35,168 bases of DNA from Solirubrobacterales bacterium (GCA_025963935.1 JAOPZV010000152.1:1-35168); one strand, 5' to 3'. Shown: positions 16,562-25,644, counted from the first letter of the stretch. The notes: generated by a model from the letters alone, not told the origin. Made by a program: numbers and translations.

Positions 16562-18082
16562 CTAGAGGCCGCGGCGTCCGAGGACGTGGGGCACTGTGCG
16601 AAGCAGGATCTTGACGTCGGTCCAGAGCGACCAGTTGGCGACGTAGAGATAGTCGATCGCCACCATCTCCCGAAGCGGCACGCGAGCCGGTCCGAGGATC
16701 TGCCACGGCCCGGTCATCCCCGGCATCAGCTCCAGGCGGCGGCGGTGCCAACCCTCGATGCGCTGGTCCTCCTCGATCACCAGCGGGCGGGGTCCGACGA
16801 GGCTCATCTCCCCTCTGACGATGTTCAGCAGCTGCGGCAGCTCGTCGAGGGCGCTTCTGCGCAGCAGGCGCCCGATGCGCGTGGCCCGCGGGTCCTGCGC
16901 GATCTTGAACAGCCCCTCCTTCGCCTCGTTGCGGTGAAGCAGGGCCTCCTTCATCGCCTCTGCCTCCGGGACCATCGTGCGGAACTTGAGCATCTGGAAG
17001 CGGTGCCCGTGCCGTCCGACGCGCAGCTGACGGAAGAAGACGGGGCCGGGGCTGTCGAGCTTGATCGCGATCGCGATGACGATCATCAGCGGCGAGATCG
17101 CCAGCAGTCCCAGGAGCGCGCCGAACAGGTCGAAGGCGCGCTTGAACGCCGCCGAGGAGCGCGTCAGGTCAAAGCGCCTGACGCCCATGACGGTCACCCC
17201 GTGCAGGTCGTCGAACTCCACCGAGGAGCCGACCACCTCGAGTAGCCGCGGCAGAACGCTGACCCGCACCCCGACCGCCTTCAGCGTCCGCACGAGGTTG
17301 AGCATCTCGCCCGCGTCGGCGCTGCGCGGAGCGATGATCGCGCGGTGCACGTCGAGCGTGCGGGCGAGGTCACGGATCTCGGCGAGCCTGGCCTCGGAGA
17401 AGGTGTCAGTCGACCAGGGCGCGACCTTGTCGAGATCCAGATGGGCCACGACCTTGGCCTTTACTCCGCCGTGACCGGACAGCTTGGAGCGGATCGTCTC
17501 GGCAGAGACCTCATCGCCGATGAACAGACATCGCTCCACCGGTGAGATGCGCAGTGAGATCGCGCGTGATCCGGCGCGCGCGAGGACCAGAAGCCCCGCG
17601 AGCGCCAGCCACAGGAACAGCGCCTCGTGGCGGTCGAGGTGGCCCTGCACGATGAGCCCACCTGCCAGCCAGGCCACCAGGGCCGCGAGCGTCGCCAGCT
17701 GGAAGAGCTTCGGCGCCTCGTCGAGCGTGGTCTTGCGCAGCAGCGTCTCATCCCGGTCATAGAGACCGGTCAGCTTCGCCCCCATGAGCAGCACCGGCAC
17801 CGCCGCGATACCGACCCAGGTGAGCTGCACCGGGCGCCGCGCGAGCTCGACGGTGAGCACGAACGCGCCGACGATCGCGACGACGTCGGCCACGAGCAGC
17901 ATCCGGCGAAACAGCGCATCCCGGCGCATGCAGGCCGCCGGTCCGCGAACCTCCGAGATGCCCGGCACAGCCACACGGCGCCGCGCGCCCAGCCCCAGAA
18001 ATCCTCTCGACGCGGGCAGCGCTGACGACGTCGCCCACGGCACGCTCGCTGCCTCAGTCCCACTCCCCGTCTCGACACTCAT
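16562..18082 (-). CDS. Polyprenyl-phosphate glycosylphosphotransferase (WbaP/CpsE type)
   Basis: This 506-aa integral membrane protein starts polysaccharide assembly by moving a sugar-1-phosphate onto undecaprenyl phosphate. The N-terminal half has about four hydrophobic helices and a nucleotide-fold-like domain ([18 protein letters not shown]). The C-terminal bacterial sugar transferase domain has [36 protein letters not shown] and [24 protein letters not shown] 18082 is chosen over the track start at 18337 because a near-perfect AAGGAGG lies 10 nt upstream and the extra 85 residues are low-quality sequence. It is probably the committing step for the glycan built by the neighbouring transferases. 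Confidence 0.9.
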   Translation of the reverse strand: MSVETGSGTEAASVPWATSSALPASRGFLGLGARRRVAVPGISEVRGPAACMRRDALFRRMLLVADVVAIVGAFVLTVELARRPVQLTWVGIAAVPVLLMGAKLTGLYDRDETLLRKTTLDEAPKLFQLATLAALVAWLAGGLIVQGHLDRHEALFLWLALAGLLVLARAGSRAISLRISPVERCLFIGDEVSAETIRSKLSGHGGVKAKVVAHLDLDKVAPWSTDTFSEARLAEIRDLARTLDVHRAIIAPRSADAGEMLNLVRTLKAVGVRVSVLPRLLEVVGSSVEFDDLHGVTVMGVRRFDLTRSSAAFKRAFDLFGALLGLLAISPLMIVIAIAIKLDSPGPVFFRQLRVGRHGHRFQMLKFRTMVPEAEAMKEALLHRNEAKEGLFKIAQDPRATRIGRLLRRSALDELPQLLNIVRGEMSLVGPRPLVIEEDQRIEGWHRRRLELMPGMTGPWQILGPARVPLREMVAIDYLYVANWSLWTDVKILLRTVPHVLGRRGL

Positions 18083-18091
18083 AGCGCCTAT

Positions 18092-18099
18092 GCCTCCTT
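18092..18099 (-). promoter_or_regulatory. Strong Shine-Dalgarno site AAGGAGG fixing the start
   Basis: On the minus strand AAGGAGG is followed by about 10 nt and ATG 18082. It decides the start of the glycosylphosphotransferase and shows that this gene is read from a leadered mRNA. Confidence 0.6.
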
Positions 18100-18184
18100 G
18101 CTCGCCCCAACCTGGCTCCCCGAATGCTGAGCTCACATCCCCGAACAAATGTCGAGATTCCGTGACCTCCACTCCAGGGCTCGG

Positions 18185-18213
18185 ATCATAAACACGGGGC
18201 GCACCTAAAGCAA
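18185..18213 (-). promoter_or_regulatory. Candidate sigma-70-like promoter TTGCTT-N17-TATGAT
   Basis: On the minus strand TTGCTT and TATGAT are spaced by 17 nt, about 100 nt before the glycosylphosphotransferase start. The -10 matches 5 of 6 consensus bases. The rest of the 18083-18361 gap shows no gene. Confidence 0.4.
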
Positions 18214-18361
18214 GGCCTGCACATAACGCCTTGGGCGTCTCTCGCGGGTCAACCCCGCCCCTGGCTCGATGCTGCTGCTCTATCATGCCGCGCTTTGGGG
18301 AGGGATCGTCGGTCGCGCGGCCTTGGAGCCGAGACACGCTCGCGCCTTACCTGGCGACACC

Positions 18362-19297
18362 ATGCACATCGACCCGTACATCGTCCTCGGCAGCGCGATC
18401 ATCGGCTTCCTCGTCGGCATGACGGGGGCCGGCGGAGGTGCGCTGATGACGCCGATGCTGATCCTGCTGTTCGGCGTCCAGCCATCCTCGGCGATCTCCA
18501 GCGACCTCGTAGCTGCCGTGGTCATGCGGCCGTTCGGAGCCGCCGTGCATCTGCGTAAAGGGACCGTCAACAGGCGGCTGGTGGGTTGGATGGTGCTCGG
18601 CTCGGTGCCGATGGCCTTCGTCGGCTCCTATCTGCTGCACCTGATGGGAAACGACAAGTCGGCACAGCACAACATCCAGACCGCGCTGGGCGCGGCGCTC
18701 CTGCTCGGCGCCTTCGCGATGGTCCTGCGCTTCGTCCTCGACCGGCGCGGGGGTGAGCGCCGCACGGGCCGCATCCTCGACGTCGCCCCGAAGCCTGCGC
18801 GAACGGTGGCGATCGGCATGGTCGGTGGCATCGTGGTGGGCATCACGTCGGTGGGCTCCGGCTCGCTGATGATCATCTTCCTGCTGTTCCTGTACCCGAT
18901 GCTCGGCGCCAACCAGCTGGTCGGCACCGACCTCACCCAGGCGGTGCCGCTGACTGTCGCGGCGGCGCTCGGGGCGCTCGCGTTCGGCCATGTCGAGTTC
19001 GGTGTCACGACGTCGCTGATCATCGGCAGCGTGCCCGCGGTCCTGATCGGCTCCCTGCTGTCCTCGAGCGCACCGGACCGCTATATCCGGCCGGCGATCA
19101 CCTTCGTCGTGGGCGCCTCGGGCCTGAAGTACGTCGGCGTGGGCACAACCGCGCTCGGGTGGATCCTGTGCGGTGTCCTGCTCGTCGGCGCGGGCGCCTG
19201 GCTGGCTCGCAGCCGTCCATGGCGGCCCTCGAACGGACCGGCTGATCGCGACGCGATCGACCTCACGCCCGTCACGCCACAGCCCGAGGCCGATTAG
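18362..19297 (+). CDS. TauE/SafE family (sulfite exporter-like) permease
   Basis: This 311-aa membrane protein has about eight hydrophobic helices in two repeats. The first repeat carries GMTGAGGGALMTPMLILLFG and the second GITSVGSGSLMIIFLLFLYP, the paired glycine-rich motifs of the TauE/SafE family, whose members move sulfite, sulfoacetate or other small organic anions. ATG 18362 is preferred to the track start at 18269 because the first 31 residues there are not membrane-like. It lies between a sulfotransferase-containing glycan locus and the phosphate genes, so a sulfur role is tempting, but the substrate cannot be inferred. No clear ribosome-binding site is visible. Confidence 0.8.
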   Translation: MHIDPYIVLGSAIIGFLVGMTGAGGGALMTPMLILLFGVQPSSAISSDLVAAVVMRPFGAAVHLRKGTVNRRLVGWMVLGSVPMAFVGSYLLHLMGNDKSAQHNIQTALGAALLLGAFAMVLRFVLDRRGGERRTGRILDVAPKPARTVAIGMVGGIVVGITSVGSGSLMIIFLLFLYPMLGANQLVGTDLTQAVPLTVAAALGALAFGHVEFGVTTSLIIGSVPAVLIGSLLSSSAPDRYIRPAITFVVGASGLKYVGVGTTALGWILCGVLLVGAGAWLARSRPWRPSNGPADRDAIDLTPVTPQPEAD

Positions 19298-19413
19298 GCC
19301 CCGAGTCGTTCCGCTGGCTGGACGTTTGGCGCAGCGGCGTTCCGATTGTTCAAGTGCCCTTCGTTCGCTGCCGAAGACAGGAGTTGACGCCTTCGGAGTC
19401 AACGCAAGCAGGC

Positions 19414-19746
19414 ATGCTCCTGATCCTCATCCCCATCGGCTGGCTGGCGGTTGCCGCGATTCTCACGGCGGCCTGCCGTCTCGCGGCGCGCGCCGACGCG
19501 GGGATGGCCGTCCGCGGCGACGCAGCCCCTCTTGACGAGCGCGCTCCCGTGTTGGCCGTTCCGGGTCTCACGGTGTGGGACTGCGAGGACACGCCCAGGC
19601 TGCGCAGCGTTGCGAACGCCCTGACGGCGACGCGCGGCGACCTGCGCCCTGCGCTTCCTGCGCGGCGGCCACACGGCCGTCCGGTTCGCCGCTCGCAAAC
19701 CCGCCTGGCGCGCGGCCACGCGATGCGCTCGACCACCCGGTCCTGA
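19414..19746 (+). CDS. Hypothetical small membrane protein
   Basis: This 110-aa ORF starts at ATG 19414. It has one strong hydrophobic helix at the N-terminus (MLLILIPIGWLAVAAILTAACRLAA), then a polar, Arg-rich tail without recognisable motifs. The track ORF starts at GTG 19354. Codon use is GC-rich at third positions, but no convincing ribosome-binding site is present and the tail (RPALPARRPHGRPVRRS) could be spurious. It is annotated as possible because of the well-formed membrane anchor; the real protein may be shorter or the ORF may be non-coding. Confidence 0.4.
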   Translation: MLLILIPIGWLAVAAILTAACRLAARADAGMAVRGDAAPLDERAPVLAVPGLTVWDCEDTPRLRSVANALTATRGDLRPALPARRPHGRPVRRSQTRLARGHAMRSTTRS

Positions 19747-19752
19747 AGCGCT

Positions 19753-19762
19753 CGTTTAAACG
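19753..19762. repeat. AT-centred palindrome CGTTTAAACG
   Basis: This perfect 10-bp palindrome lies in a locally AT-richer stretch that also has GGGTTAAACC (about 19806) and GTAAACC (about 19865). It could be an operator; no family is assigned. Confidence 0.35.
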
Positions 19763-19841
19763 CGACGATTCGAGGCAGCAAACAAACCAGGTGACAACCG
19801 GGCACGGGTTAAACCACGCTCTGCACCGACTGTAGATGTCG

Positions 19842-19859
19842 TCACGAGCTGTGTCGTGA
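19842..19859. terminator. Inverted repeat downstream of DUF47 gene
   Basis: TCACGA-GCTGTG-TCGTGA forms a 6-bp stem 48 bp beyond the DUF47 stop. No T-run follows on the minus strand, so a regulatory site is as likely as a terminator. Confidence 0.3.
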
Positions 19860-19906
19860 ATGAGGTAAACCGGACCGCCTCAAGAACACCGCCCAACGCA
19901 GCGCGT

Positions 19907-20560
19907 TTATTCCCCGGAGCTGATCCGGCGCCGGCGCCCGCGCTGCTTGAGCATTATCCCCTCGAGGACGTGCGCGACGGTCTCGCACGCGTCGACGGCC
20001 GCCTCGAGCGACTCGAAGATGTCCTTCCAGCGGATCACGACCATCGGGTCGATGCCACCGGCGAAAAGCGAAGCGACGCCGTCGCGCTGCAACCGGTCGC
20101 CGTCGTTCTCAAGACGGTGGATCTCGACCAGGTGGGGTGCCAGCTCGCTACCGGTGCGCAAGCCGCGCAGCGCCTGGGCGATCTGCTCGGCGGCACCGAC
20201 AAGGACCTCGGCGAGGGCGACGGCCTTCTCCATCGGCGCCTCCACCCCGTATAGGACGAGCTGGGCGGCGACCTGCTCCGAGTGGTCGACGACATCGTCG
20301 AGCGCCGTCGCAAGCACGTAGCCGTCGCCCGCGTCGAACGGAGCCCGCACGCGCCCACCGGCTGCCAGCCTGTGGATGATGTCGTGGGTGATCCGGTCGC
20401 CTTCCTGCTCGCATAGCTTCAGGTCCTGCGCCAGCGCGGCATGCTCCGGGGGGTCCAGGATCAGGTCGCGCAGTAGGAGACCGCATCGCTGGACGTTCTG
20501 TCCAGACTCCTCTACCAGGGCCATCAGCGTGCTGTCGAGGGGCGGCCGCAGAAAGCTCAT
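19907..20560 (-). CDS. DUF47 / PhoU-like phosphate transport regulator
   Basis: This 217-aa all-helical protein belongs to the PhoU-like DUF47 family. It shows the acidic motif EGDRITHDIIHRL (about residues 52-64), its repeat RLENDGDRLQRDG, and VIRWKDIFESLEAAVDACETVAHVLEGI at the C-terminus, all typical of metal-coordinating PhoU-type helical bundles. Family members usually accompany and control low-affinity Pit phosphate transporters. Here no pit gene adjoins; instead the gene is divergent from pstS and shares its 219-bp promoter region. TATCCT ends 6 nt before the ATG and there is no Shine-Dalgarno sequence, so a leaderless mRNA is predicted. Confidence 0.85.
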   Translation of the reverse strand: MSFLRPPLDSTLMALVEESGQNVQRCGLLLRDLILDPPEHAALAQDLKLCEQEGDRITHDIIHRLAAGGRVRAPFDAGDGYVLATALDDVVDHSEQVAAQLVLYGVEAPMEKAVALAEVLVGAAEQIAQALRGLRTGSELAPHLVEIHRLENDGDRLQRDGVASLFAGGIDPMVVIRWKDIFESLEAAVDACETVAHVLEGIMLKQRGRRRRISSGE

Positions 20561-20566
20561 CCGGCG

Positions 20567-20594
20567 AGGATATTGCCACTCGCTCGGAGCTCAG
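20567..20594 (-). promoter_or_regulatory. Promoter CTGAGC-N16-TATCCT, leaderless
   Basis: On the minus strand TATCCT ends 6 nt before ATG 20560, with CTGAGC 16 nt upstream as a modest -35. Transcription would begin at the start codon. Confidence 0.45.
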
Positions 20595-20662
20595 GCTAAC
20601 GACCGTGCCGCCGTGGCGGCTCATCCACCCTCGTGCGGATGCTGCGGGCGCTTTAGTTGCGT

Positions 20663-20681
20663 GCTTCACGAAATGTTCACA
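20663..20681 (+). promoter_or_regulatory. pstS: PHO-box-like direct repeat upstream of pstS
   Basis: CTTCACG-AAAT-GTTCACA holds two 7-nt units with a 4-nt linker, an 11-nt phase. This is the layout of PhoP/PhoB sites, and the second unit matches the actinobacterial GTTCACC type. It lies about 100 nt before pstS and may also serve the divergent DUF47 gene. Confidence 0.6.
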
Positions 20682-20779
20682 CCGAGCCTGCCGGCGGCTG
20701 GGGAGACTGCCATCGACACGCGACCGGCGTGCGACTGGCGTGCTCGATGCGCTGTCACAGACACCACAGAGGAGACGTT

Positions 20780-21886
20780 GTGATCAAGAACAAGATTGGC
20801 GCACTCGCGGCTTGTGCGTTGCTTGCTTTCGGTGGGTCGGCCTGCGGCAGCTCGAGCAAATCGAGCAGCAGCGGTTCAGCCTCAACCGCGAGCAGTGGCG
20901 GATCGTCCACGCTCTCCGGGGCCGGATCGACGTTCGCCGCGCCCGTCTACCAGCAGTGGGCTTCGTCGCTGTCCGGCCTGACCGTCAACTACCAATCCGT
21001 GGGTTCCGGCGCGGGTATCACGGCGCTGGAGACCAAGACCGTCGACTTCGGGGCGAGCGACCCTCCGCTGAAGCCCGCGGACGAATCAGCGATCGCGAAG
21101 AACGGCAGCCCAGCCGTGCAGATCCCGATGTTCCTGGGCGCGATCACTGTCTCCTACAACCTCCCCGGCGTTGCGACGGGCATGAAGCTGGACGGCAAGA
21201 CGATCAGCGACATCTACCTCGGCAAGGTGAAGACGTGGAACGACGCCGAGATCAAGGCGCTGAACCCCGGCATGAGCCTCCCCGGGACGGCGATCACCGT
21301 CATCCACCGCTCGGACTCCTCCGGCACGACCGCCGGCTTCACCGGCTTCCTCGCGGCGGTTGACCCTGAATTCAAGAGCAAGGTGGGCGAAGGCAAGGAC
21401 GTTCCCTGGCCGACCGGCACGGGCGCCAAGGGCAACGCCGGCGTCGCTGGGGCCGTACAGCAGACGGTCGGTGCGGTCGGCTACGTAGAGCAGGCATACG
21501 CGCTCCTTCACAGCTTCACCTACGCCGCGGTCAAGAACGCGGCCGGGAGATTCGTTTCGCCGACCCTCGCCTCGACGACCGCAGCAGCCGAAGGCATCAA
21601 GGTGCCGGCAAACCTCGGTATCAAGATCAAGAACCCGAGCGGAGCCAGTGCCTATCCGATCACCTCGCAAACCTTCATCGTCGTGAACAAGGACCTCTGC
21701 AAGGCAGGGGTGCCCGGAGGCGAAGCCGCCGCCAAGGGCGTCGTCAAGTTCGTCGCCTACGGGCTCGGATCAGGGCAGTCAATCCTCTCCCAGGCCGACT
21801 ACGCCGCGCTGCCCGCTCCTATCCTGGCGAAGTCGAAGGAAGCCGTCGCGGGCCTGCAGTGCAACGGAACGGCATTGGGCGGCTGA
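20780..21886 (+). CDS. pstS: Phosphate ABC transporter substrate-binding lipoprotein PstS
   Basis: This 368-aa lipoprotein captures phosphate outside the membrane for PstCAB. A signal segment (IGALAACALLAFGGSACGSS) ends in a lipobox and is followed by a Ser-rich linker. The phosphate-binding segments GAGSTFAAPVYQQW, SVGSGAGITAL, VDFGASDPPL and HRSDSSGTTAGFTGFL are all present. The start is GTG 20780, supported by AGAGGAG 5 nt upstream and by the signal peptide; the track start 41 codons earlier would overlap the PHO-box region. It is the first gene of pstSCAB-phoU. Confidence 0.95.
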   Translation: MIKNKIGALAACALLAFGGSACGSSSKSSSSGSASTASSGGSSTLSGAGSTFAAPVYQQWASSLSGLTVNYQSVGSGAGITALETKTVDFGASDPPLKPADESAIAKNGSPAVQIPMFLGAITVSYNLPGVATGMKLDGKTISDIYLGKVKTWNDAEIKALNPGMSLPGTAITVIHRSDSSGTTAGFTGFLAAVDPEFKSKVGEGKDVPWPTGTGAKGNAGVAGAVQQTVGAVGYVEQAYALLHSFTYAAVKNAAGRFVSPTLASTTAAAEGIKVPANLGIKIKNPSGASAYPITSQTFIVVNKDLCKAGVPGGEAAAKGVVKFVAYGLGSGQSILSQADYAALPAPILAKSKEAVAGLQCNGTALGG

Positions 21887-21926
21887 GCATTGCGACACGA
21901 CCGGTCAATCGGATAGATAAGGGGTC

Positions 21927-22961
21927 GTGGAGGCAGCATCGATCTCCGGCGGCGAGCGCAGGGTCCTTCTGCGTTCGCCGCTCGCGCGTCTGCCCGATCA
22001 GGCGCTGAGGTATGGCCTCACAGCGCTGGCCGTCCTGATCCTCGCGCTGATCGTCTATTTCTTCATCCGGCTGGTGGGCGAGGCGGGCCCTGCGTTCGCC
22101 AAGTTCGGCGTGTTCGGCTTCGCGTTCGGGAATAACTGGAACGTCAGCGCCGAACACTTCGGCGCTCTGCCGCTGCTCGTAGGGACGCTGATCACCTCGG
22201 CGCTCGCGCTGCTGATCGGCGTGCCGGTCGCCGTCGCCACCGCGGTCTACGCGACCGAGCTCTGCCCGCGGCGCCTCCGGGGCCCGCTCACTGTTCTGGT
22301 CGAGCTGCTGGCCGCCGTGCCGTCGGTCGTGTACGGGCTGTGGGGCATCTTCTTCCTCGCCCCGAAGCTCCAGCCGGCCGAGCAGTGGCTCGCAGACCGG
22401 CTTTCGTTCATCCCGTTCATCGGCGGCGGGGTCGTGACGATCCCCAACTACTTCATAACCGGTCTCGTCCTGGCGATCATGATCCTGCCGATCGTCAGCG
22501 CCATCAGCCGCGAGGTGATGGCGACTGTGCCCTCTGACCAGAAGGAGGCTGCTCTGGGTCTCGGCGCTACTCGCTGGGAGATGATTCGGATGGCGGTACT
22601 GCCTTATTGCCGCTCGGGCATCGTCGGCGGGTCGATGCTTGGCCTCGGACGGGCCATCGGGGAGACGATCGCAGTGACGATCCTGATTGGCGACGCCCCG
22701 CAGCTCGGCTCCCACCTCTTCGGACAGGGCTACAGTCTCGCGGCGTCCATCGCCAACGAGTTCGGCGAGGCCCAGGGTCTGCACCGCTCGGCATTGTTCG
22801 CCGCCGGACTGGTCCTCTTCGTGCTGACGTTGCTCGTCAACGGGATCGCGCGGGCGCTGGTCCTTAGAGCTGCGCGCGCCGGGAGTGCCCAGGCTGACGC
22901 GGGCGCCGGTGGCGGTGGCGGTGGCGGGCAGCGCATCGCGGAGACGGTGGCCGGGGCATGA
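21927..22961 (+). CDS. pstC: Phosphate ABC transporter permease PstC
   Basis: This 344-aa inner-membrane permease has about six transmembrane helices. The cytoplasmic EAA-type loop that docks on PstB reads EAALGLGATRWEMIRMAVLPYCRSGI, and GRAIGETIAVTILIGDAP follows in the next helix as in PstC proteins. The start is GTG 21927 with AAGGGG nearby. The C-terminus ends in a Gly-rich tail (DAGAGGGGGGGQ) that is unusual but short. It follows pstS by 40 bp and overlaps pstA by ATGA. Confidence 0.95.
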   Translation: MEAASISGGERRVLLRSPLARLPDQALRYGLTALAVLILALIVYFFIRLVGEAGPAFAKFGVFGFAFGNNWNVSAEHFGALPLLVGTLITSALALLIGVPVAVATAVYATELCPRRLRGPLTVLVELLAAVPSVVYGLWGIFFLAPKLQPAEQWLADRLSFIPFIGGGVVTIPNYFITGLVLAIMILPIVSAISREVMATVPSDQKEAALGLGATRWEMIRMAVLPYCRSGIVGGSMLGLGRAIGETIAVTILIGDAPQLGSHLFGQGYSLAASIANEFGEAQGLHRSALFAAGLVLFVLTLLVNGIARALVLRAARAGSAQADAGAGGGGGGGQRIAETVAGA

Positions 22962-23854
22962 ACGCCGGTCGGGCATCCGGCGACCGGCTGGAGCGCTTCG
23001 CCGTGACGCCCGCGCGCAAGCGCAGGGACAGCACAGCCCGTGCGGTGATGCTCGGCGCGACGATCATCGCGCTCATCCCGCTCGTGCTGATCGTCTACTA
23101 CCTCCTGCGCAAGGGCCTCGGGTCATGGAGCAGTAGCTTCTTTACGACCGACCCCACAGGCAACACGTTCTTCAAGAGCTCGAGCATCGGCGGCATCAAG
23201 AGCGCGATCCTCGGCACGATCGAGATCGTCGCGCTGGCGTCGGCGATGGCTATCCCCGTGGGTCTAGGGGTCGCGGTGTGGCTCGTCGAGTACGGCAAGG
23301 ACAGCCGCCTAGCGCAGGCGGTCCGTTTCTTCGTCGACGTCCTGACGGGCGTCCCCTCAATCCTGTTCGGTCTTTTCATATACATCGTGCTGATCGTCGG
23401 CACGGGCAGCTCCTACGCCGGCTACAAGGGCTCGCTGGCCCTCGCTCTGCTGATGCTGCCCGTCGTCACGCGTGCGACAGAGGTGATCCTGCAGCTCGTC
23501 CCCGGGGCGCTGCGCGAGGCCGCGCTCGCGCTGGGAGCACCACGCTGGCGCGTGATCCTCAGGGTCGTCCTGCCGACGGCACTCCCTGGGATGATCACCG
23601 GCGTTCTGCTTGCCGTCGCTCGAGCCGCCGGGGAGACCGCACCCCTTCTGTTCACGGCGGCCGCCACACTGAAGACGAACTTCAACCTGGGCCAGTTCAT
23701 GAACTCGCTGCCTGTGCAAATCTACAGCGACGTCACGTCGCCGACCACTGCTGTCGTCAACCGCGCCTGGGGAGCCGCGCTCGCCCTGGTCGCAATGATC
23801 CTCCTGCTCAATGTCATCGCCCGTCTCATCTCGCGAAGGAGCCGCCTTGCATGA
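22958..23854 (+). CDS. pstA: Phosphate ABC transporter permease PstA
   Basis: This 298-aa membrane protein is the second half of the Pst channel. It contains about six helices, the EAA loop [26 protein letters not shown] and the PstA-type [18 protein letters not shown]. An external loop between helices 1 and 2 reads [21 protein letters not shown], the usual place for the phosphate path. The ATG overlaps the pstC stop and its own stop overlaps the pstB start (ATGA in both cases), showing tightly coupled translation of the three transporter genes. Confidence 0.95.
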   Translation: MNAGRASGDRLERFAVTPARKRRDSTARAVMLGATIIALIPLVLIVYYLLRKGLGSWSSSFFTTDPTGNTFFKSSSIGGIKSAILGTIEIVALASAMAIPVGLGVAVWLVEYGKDSRLAQAVRFFVDVLTGVPSILFGLFIYIVLIVGTGSSYAGYKGSLALALLMLPVVTRATEVILQLVPGALREAALALGAPRWRVILRVVLPTALPGMITGVLLAVARAAGETAPLLFTAAATLKTNFNLGQFMNSLPVQIYSDVTSPTTAVVNRAWGAALALVAMILLLNVIARLISRRSRLA

Positions 23855-24774
23855 GATCTCCACGACCGAGCTCAGGCGTGGCTGACTTGGAGTCCGACAG
23901 CCGCTCAGACACCGACGAGCAGCGGCGTGAGAGGATTGCCCCCGGCGCGGGCGCCAGCTCGCCCACTGCGACCGCGACGGCGGCGGCGGCGGCGACGTCG
24001 GCCGCCGTCGAGCCGCAGGCGGGTCTAGGCGTGCGTCTGGAGCAGCTGCGTGCCTTCTACGGCGACTTGGAGGCGGTGAGCGGCATCGACCTCGACTTCC
24101 GCGCCAACGAGGTGACCGCGATCATCGGTCCATCCGGCTGCGGCAAGTCGACGCTGATCCGCTGCATCAACAGGATGCACGAGGAGATCCCCGGCGCACG
24201 GGCCCAGGGGCGCGTGATGCTTGACGACCTGGACGTCTACAGCCCATCCGTCGACGTCGTGGCCGTGCGCAGGGCGATCGGCATGGTCTTTCAGAAACCG
24301 AACCCGTTTCCCACCATGTCGATCTTCAACAATGTCGCCGCGGGCCTGCGCCTGAGCTCCGGCCGGCGCGGAGACCTGCGCCCCAAGGTGGAAGCGGCAT
24401 TGCGCAGCGCGGGACTCTGGGACGAGGTCTCCGAGCGCCTCGATGAGCCGGGCGCCGGACTGTCGGGTGGCCAGCAGCAGCGGCTCTGTATCGCCCGCTC
24501 TCTGGCTGTCGACCCCGAGGTCATCCTGATGGATGAGCCCTGCTCCGCATTGGATCCGATCGCCACATTAAAGATCGAGGAGCTGATCGATCGGCTGAAG
24601 GCGAGGGTGACGATCGTCATCGTGACGCACAACATGCAACAGGCCGCGCGCGTCGCCGACCGCACGGCCTTCATGCTCGACGGCAGGCTCATCGAGGTCG
24701 GCCCGACGCACGAGATCTTCACCAGGCCGGCGGACCCCCGAACCGAGGAATATGTCACCGGAAAGTTCGGCTGA
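23851..24774 (+). CDS. pstB: Phosphate ABC transporter ATPase PstB
   Basis: This 307-aa ATPase powers phosphate import. It has Walker [10 protein letters not shown], the Q-loop region [10 protein letters not shown], the signature [16 protein letters not shown], Walker [14 protein letters not shown] and H-loop [17 protein letters not shown] 23851 is chosen from the ATGA overlap with pstA and the AAGGAG 9 nt upstream; the 498-aa track ORF runs back into pstA in another frame. About 58 residues of low-complexity Ala/Thr/Ser sequence ([15 protein letters not shown]) precede the ATPase core and are absent from typical 250-260-aa PstB proteins. It overlaps phoU by 23 bp. Confidence 0.95.
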   Translation: MRSPRPSSGVADLESDSRSDTDEQRRERIAPGAGASSPTATATAAAAATSAAVEPQAGLGVRLEQLRAFYGDLEAVSGIDLDFRANEVTAIIGPSGCGKSTLIRCINRMHEEIPGARAQGRVMLDDLDVYSPSVDVVAVRRAIGMVFQKPNPFPTMSIFNNVAAGLRLSSGRRGDLRPKVEAALRSAGLWDEVSERLDEPGAGLSGGQQQRLCIARSLAVDPEVILMDEPCSALDPIATLKIEELIDRLKARVTIVIVTHNMQQAARVADRTAFMLDGRLIEVGPTHEIFTRPADPRTEEYVTGKFG

Positions 24775-25567
24775 GCGCGAGGGCGCCGGCGAGCAGCCGC
24801 CGAGTGCGGGTGCTGGCGCGCCAGGGCCTGGCCATGAGGACGGAGGCGGTCTTCGGGGTCGTGCCCATTTTCAGCAGCAGCTCCGCGAGCTCGAAGCGCA
24901 CGCGCTCGGCGGGCTCGACCTGGTCGTCGAGCAGCTCGACCGCGTGCTGGAGGCGCTCGATCATCAGGACGTAGAGCTCGCCCAGATGGTGATCGCCGAC
25001 GACGACCGCGTGGACGGACGCTATCTCGAGGTGCACCAGGGCATCCTCTCGCTGCTTGCCCTGCAGGCGCCGGTGGCCGGTGACCTACGGCTCGTCGCAG
25101 CGCTGCTTCACACGATCAAGCACATCGAGCGGATGGGCGATCAGTGCGTGAACATCGCCAAGATGATCCCCCTCTCCGGCCACGAGCCTCCCGTCAGCAG
25201 GGATCTGCTTGGCGCACTCGCCAAGATGGGCGCGTTCGCGCGCTCGGAGGTCGTCCAGTCGAAGGCCGCATTCGGCGGACGGGATGTCGGCTTGGCCGAG
25301 GACCTCGTTCGCCAGGATCGCGAGATCAACCGCCTCAACCGCGAGATCTTTCGCTCGGCAATCGAGATAGGCGACGACGCGGACACCCGTGAGTGGGCCA
25401 TGCACATGACGCTCGTCGCAAGAGCACTCGAGCGAATCGGCGACAACGCCGTGGACATCGGCGAGCAGGTTGCCTTTGTCGTGACAGGGCTATTCCGAGA
25501 GTTCTCCGACTCGTCGCATGCGGCCAGCGACCGCACAGATGCGGCGGCCGACGTCCCGCGGGATTGA
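24752..25567 (+). CDS. phoU: Phosphate signalling protein PhoU
   Basis: This 271-aa protein has a two-repeat helical bundle with the metal-binding style motifs [15 protein letters not shown] (first repeat) and [15 protein letters not shown] (second repeat), which define PhoU. It links the Pst transporter to the phosphate-sensing regulator and keeps the regulon off when phosphate is plentiful. An extra acidic, Gly-rich N-terminal segment of about 40 residues and an Ala/Asp-rich tail flank the core. The ATG lies inside pstB (23-bp overlap), so it belongs to the pst operon. A response regulator follows 112 bp later. Confidence 0.93.
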   Translation: MSPESSAEREGAGEQPPSAGAGAPGPGHEDGGGLRGRAHFQQQLRELEAHALGGLDLVVEQLDRVLEALDHQDVELAQMVIADDDRVDGRYLEVHQGILSLLALQAPVAGDLRLVAALLHTIKHIERMGDQCVNIAKMIPLSGHEPPVSRDLLGALAKMGAFARSEVVQSKAAFGGRDVGLAEDLVRQDREINRLNREIFRSAIEIGDDADTREWAMHMTLVARALERIGDNAVDIGEQVAFVVTGLFREFSDSSHAASDRTDAAADVPRD

Positions 25568-25609
25568 TCGGCCCTCATCTTCGGATTGCTCGCAAATAGC
25601 GTGCTGTGC

Positions 25610-25627
25610 CTGTGAACAAGCTGTGAT
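25610..25627 (+). promoter_or_regulatory. PHO-box-like direct repeat before response regulator
   Basis: CTGTGAA-CAAG-CTGTGAT is two 7-nt units in an 11-nt phase. The reverse strand reads CATCACA-GCTT-GTTCACA, whose second unit is identical to that of the pstS box. It ends 17 nt before the -35, a position suited to activation and autoregulation. Confidence 0.6.
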
Positions 25628-25644
25628 GTTCCTCCTGGACGGCG

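Noticed and set aside
18083-18337. 85-residue N-terminal extension of the glycosylphosphotransferase
   Set aside because: AAGGAGG upstream of ATG 18082 fixes the start; the extension covers the candidate promoter.
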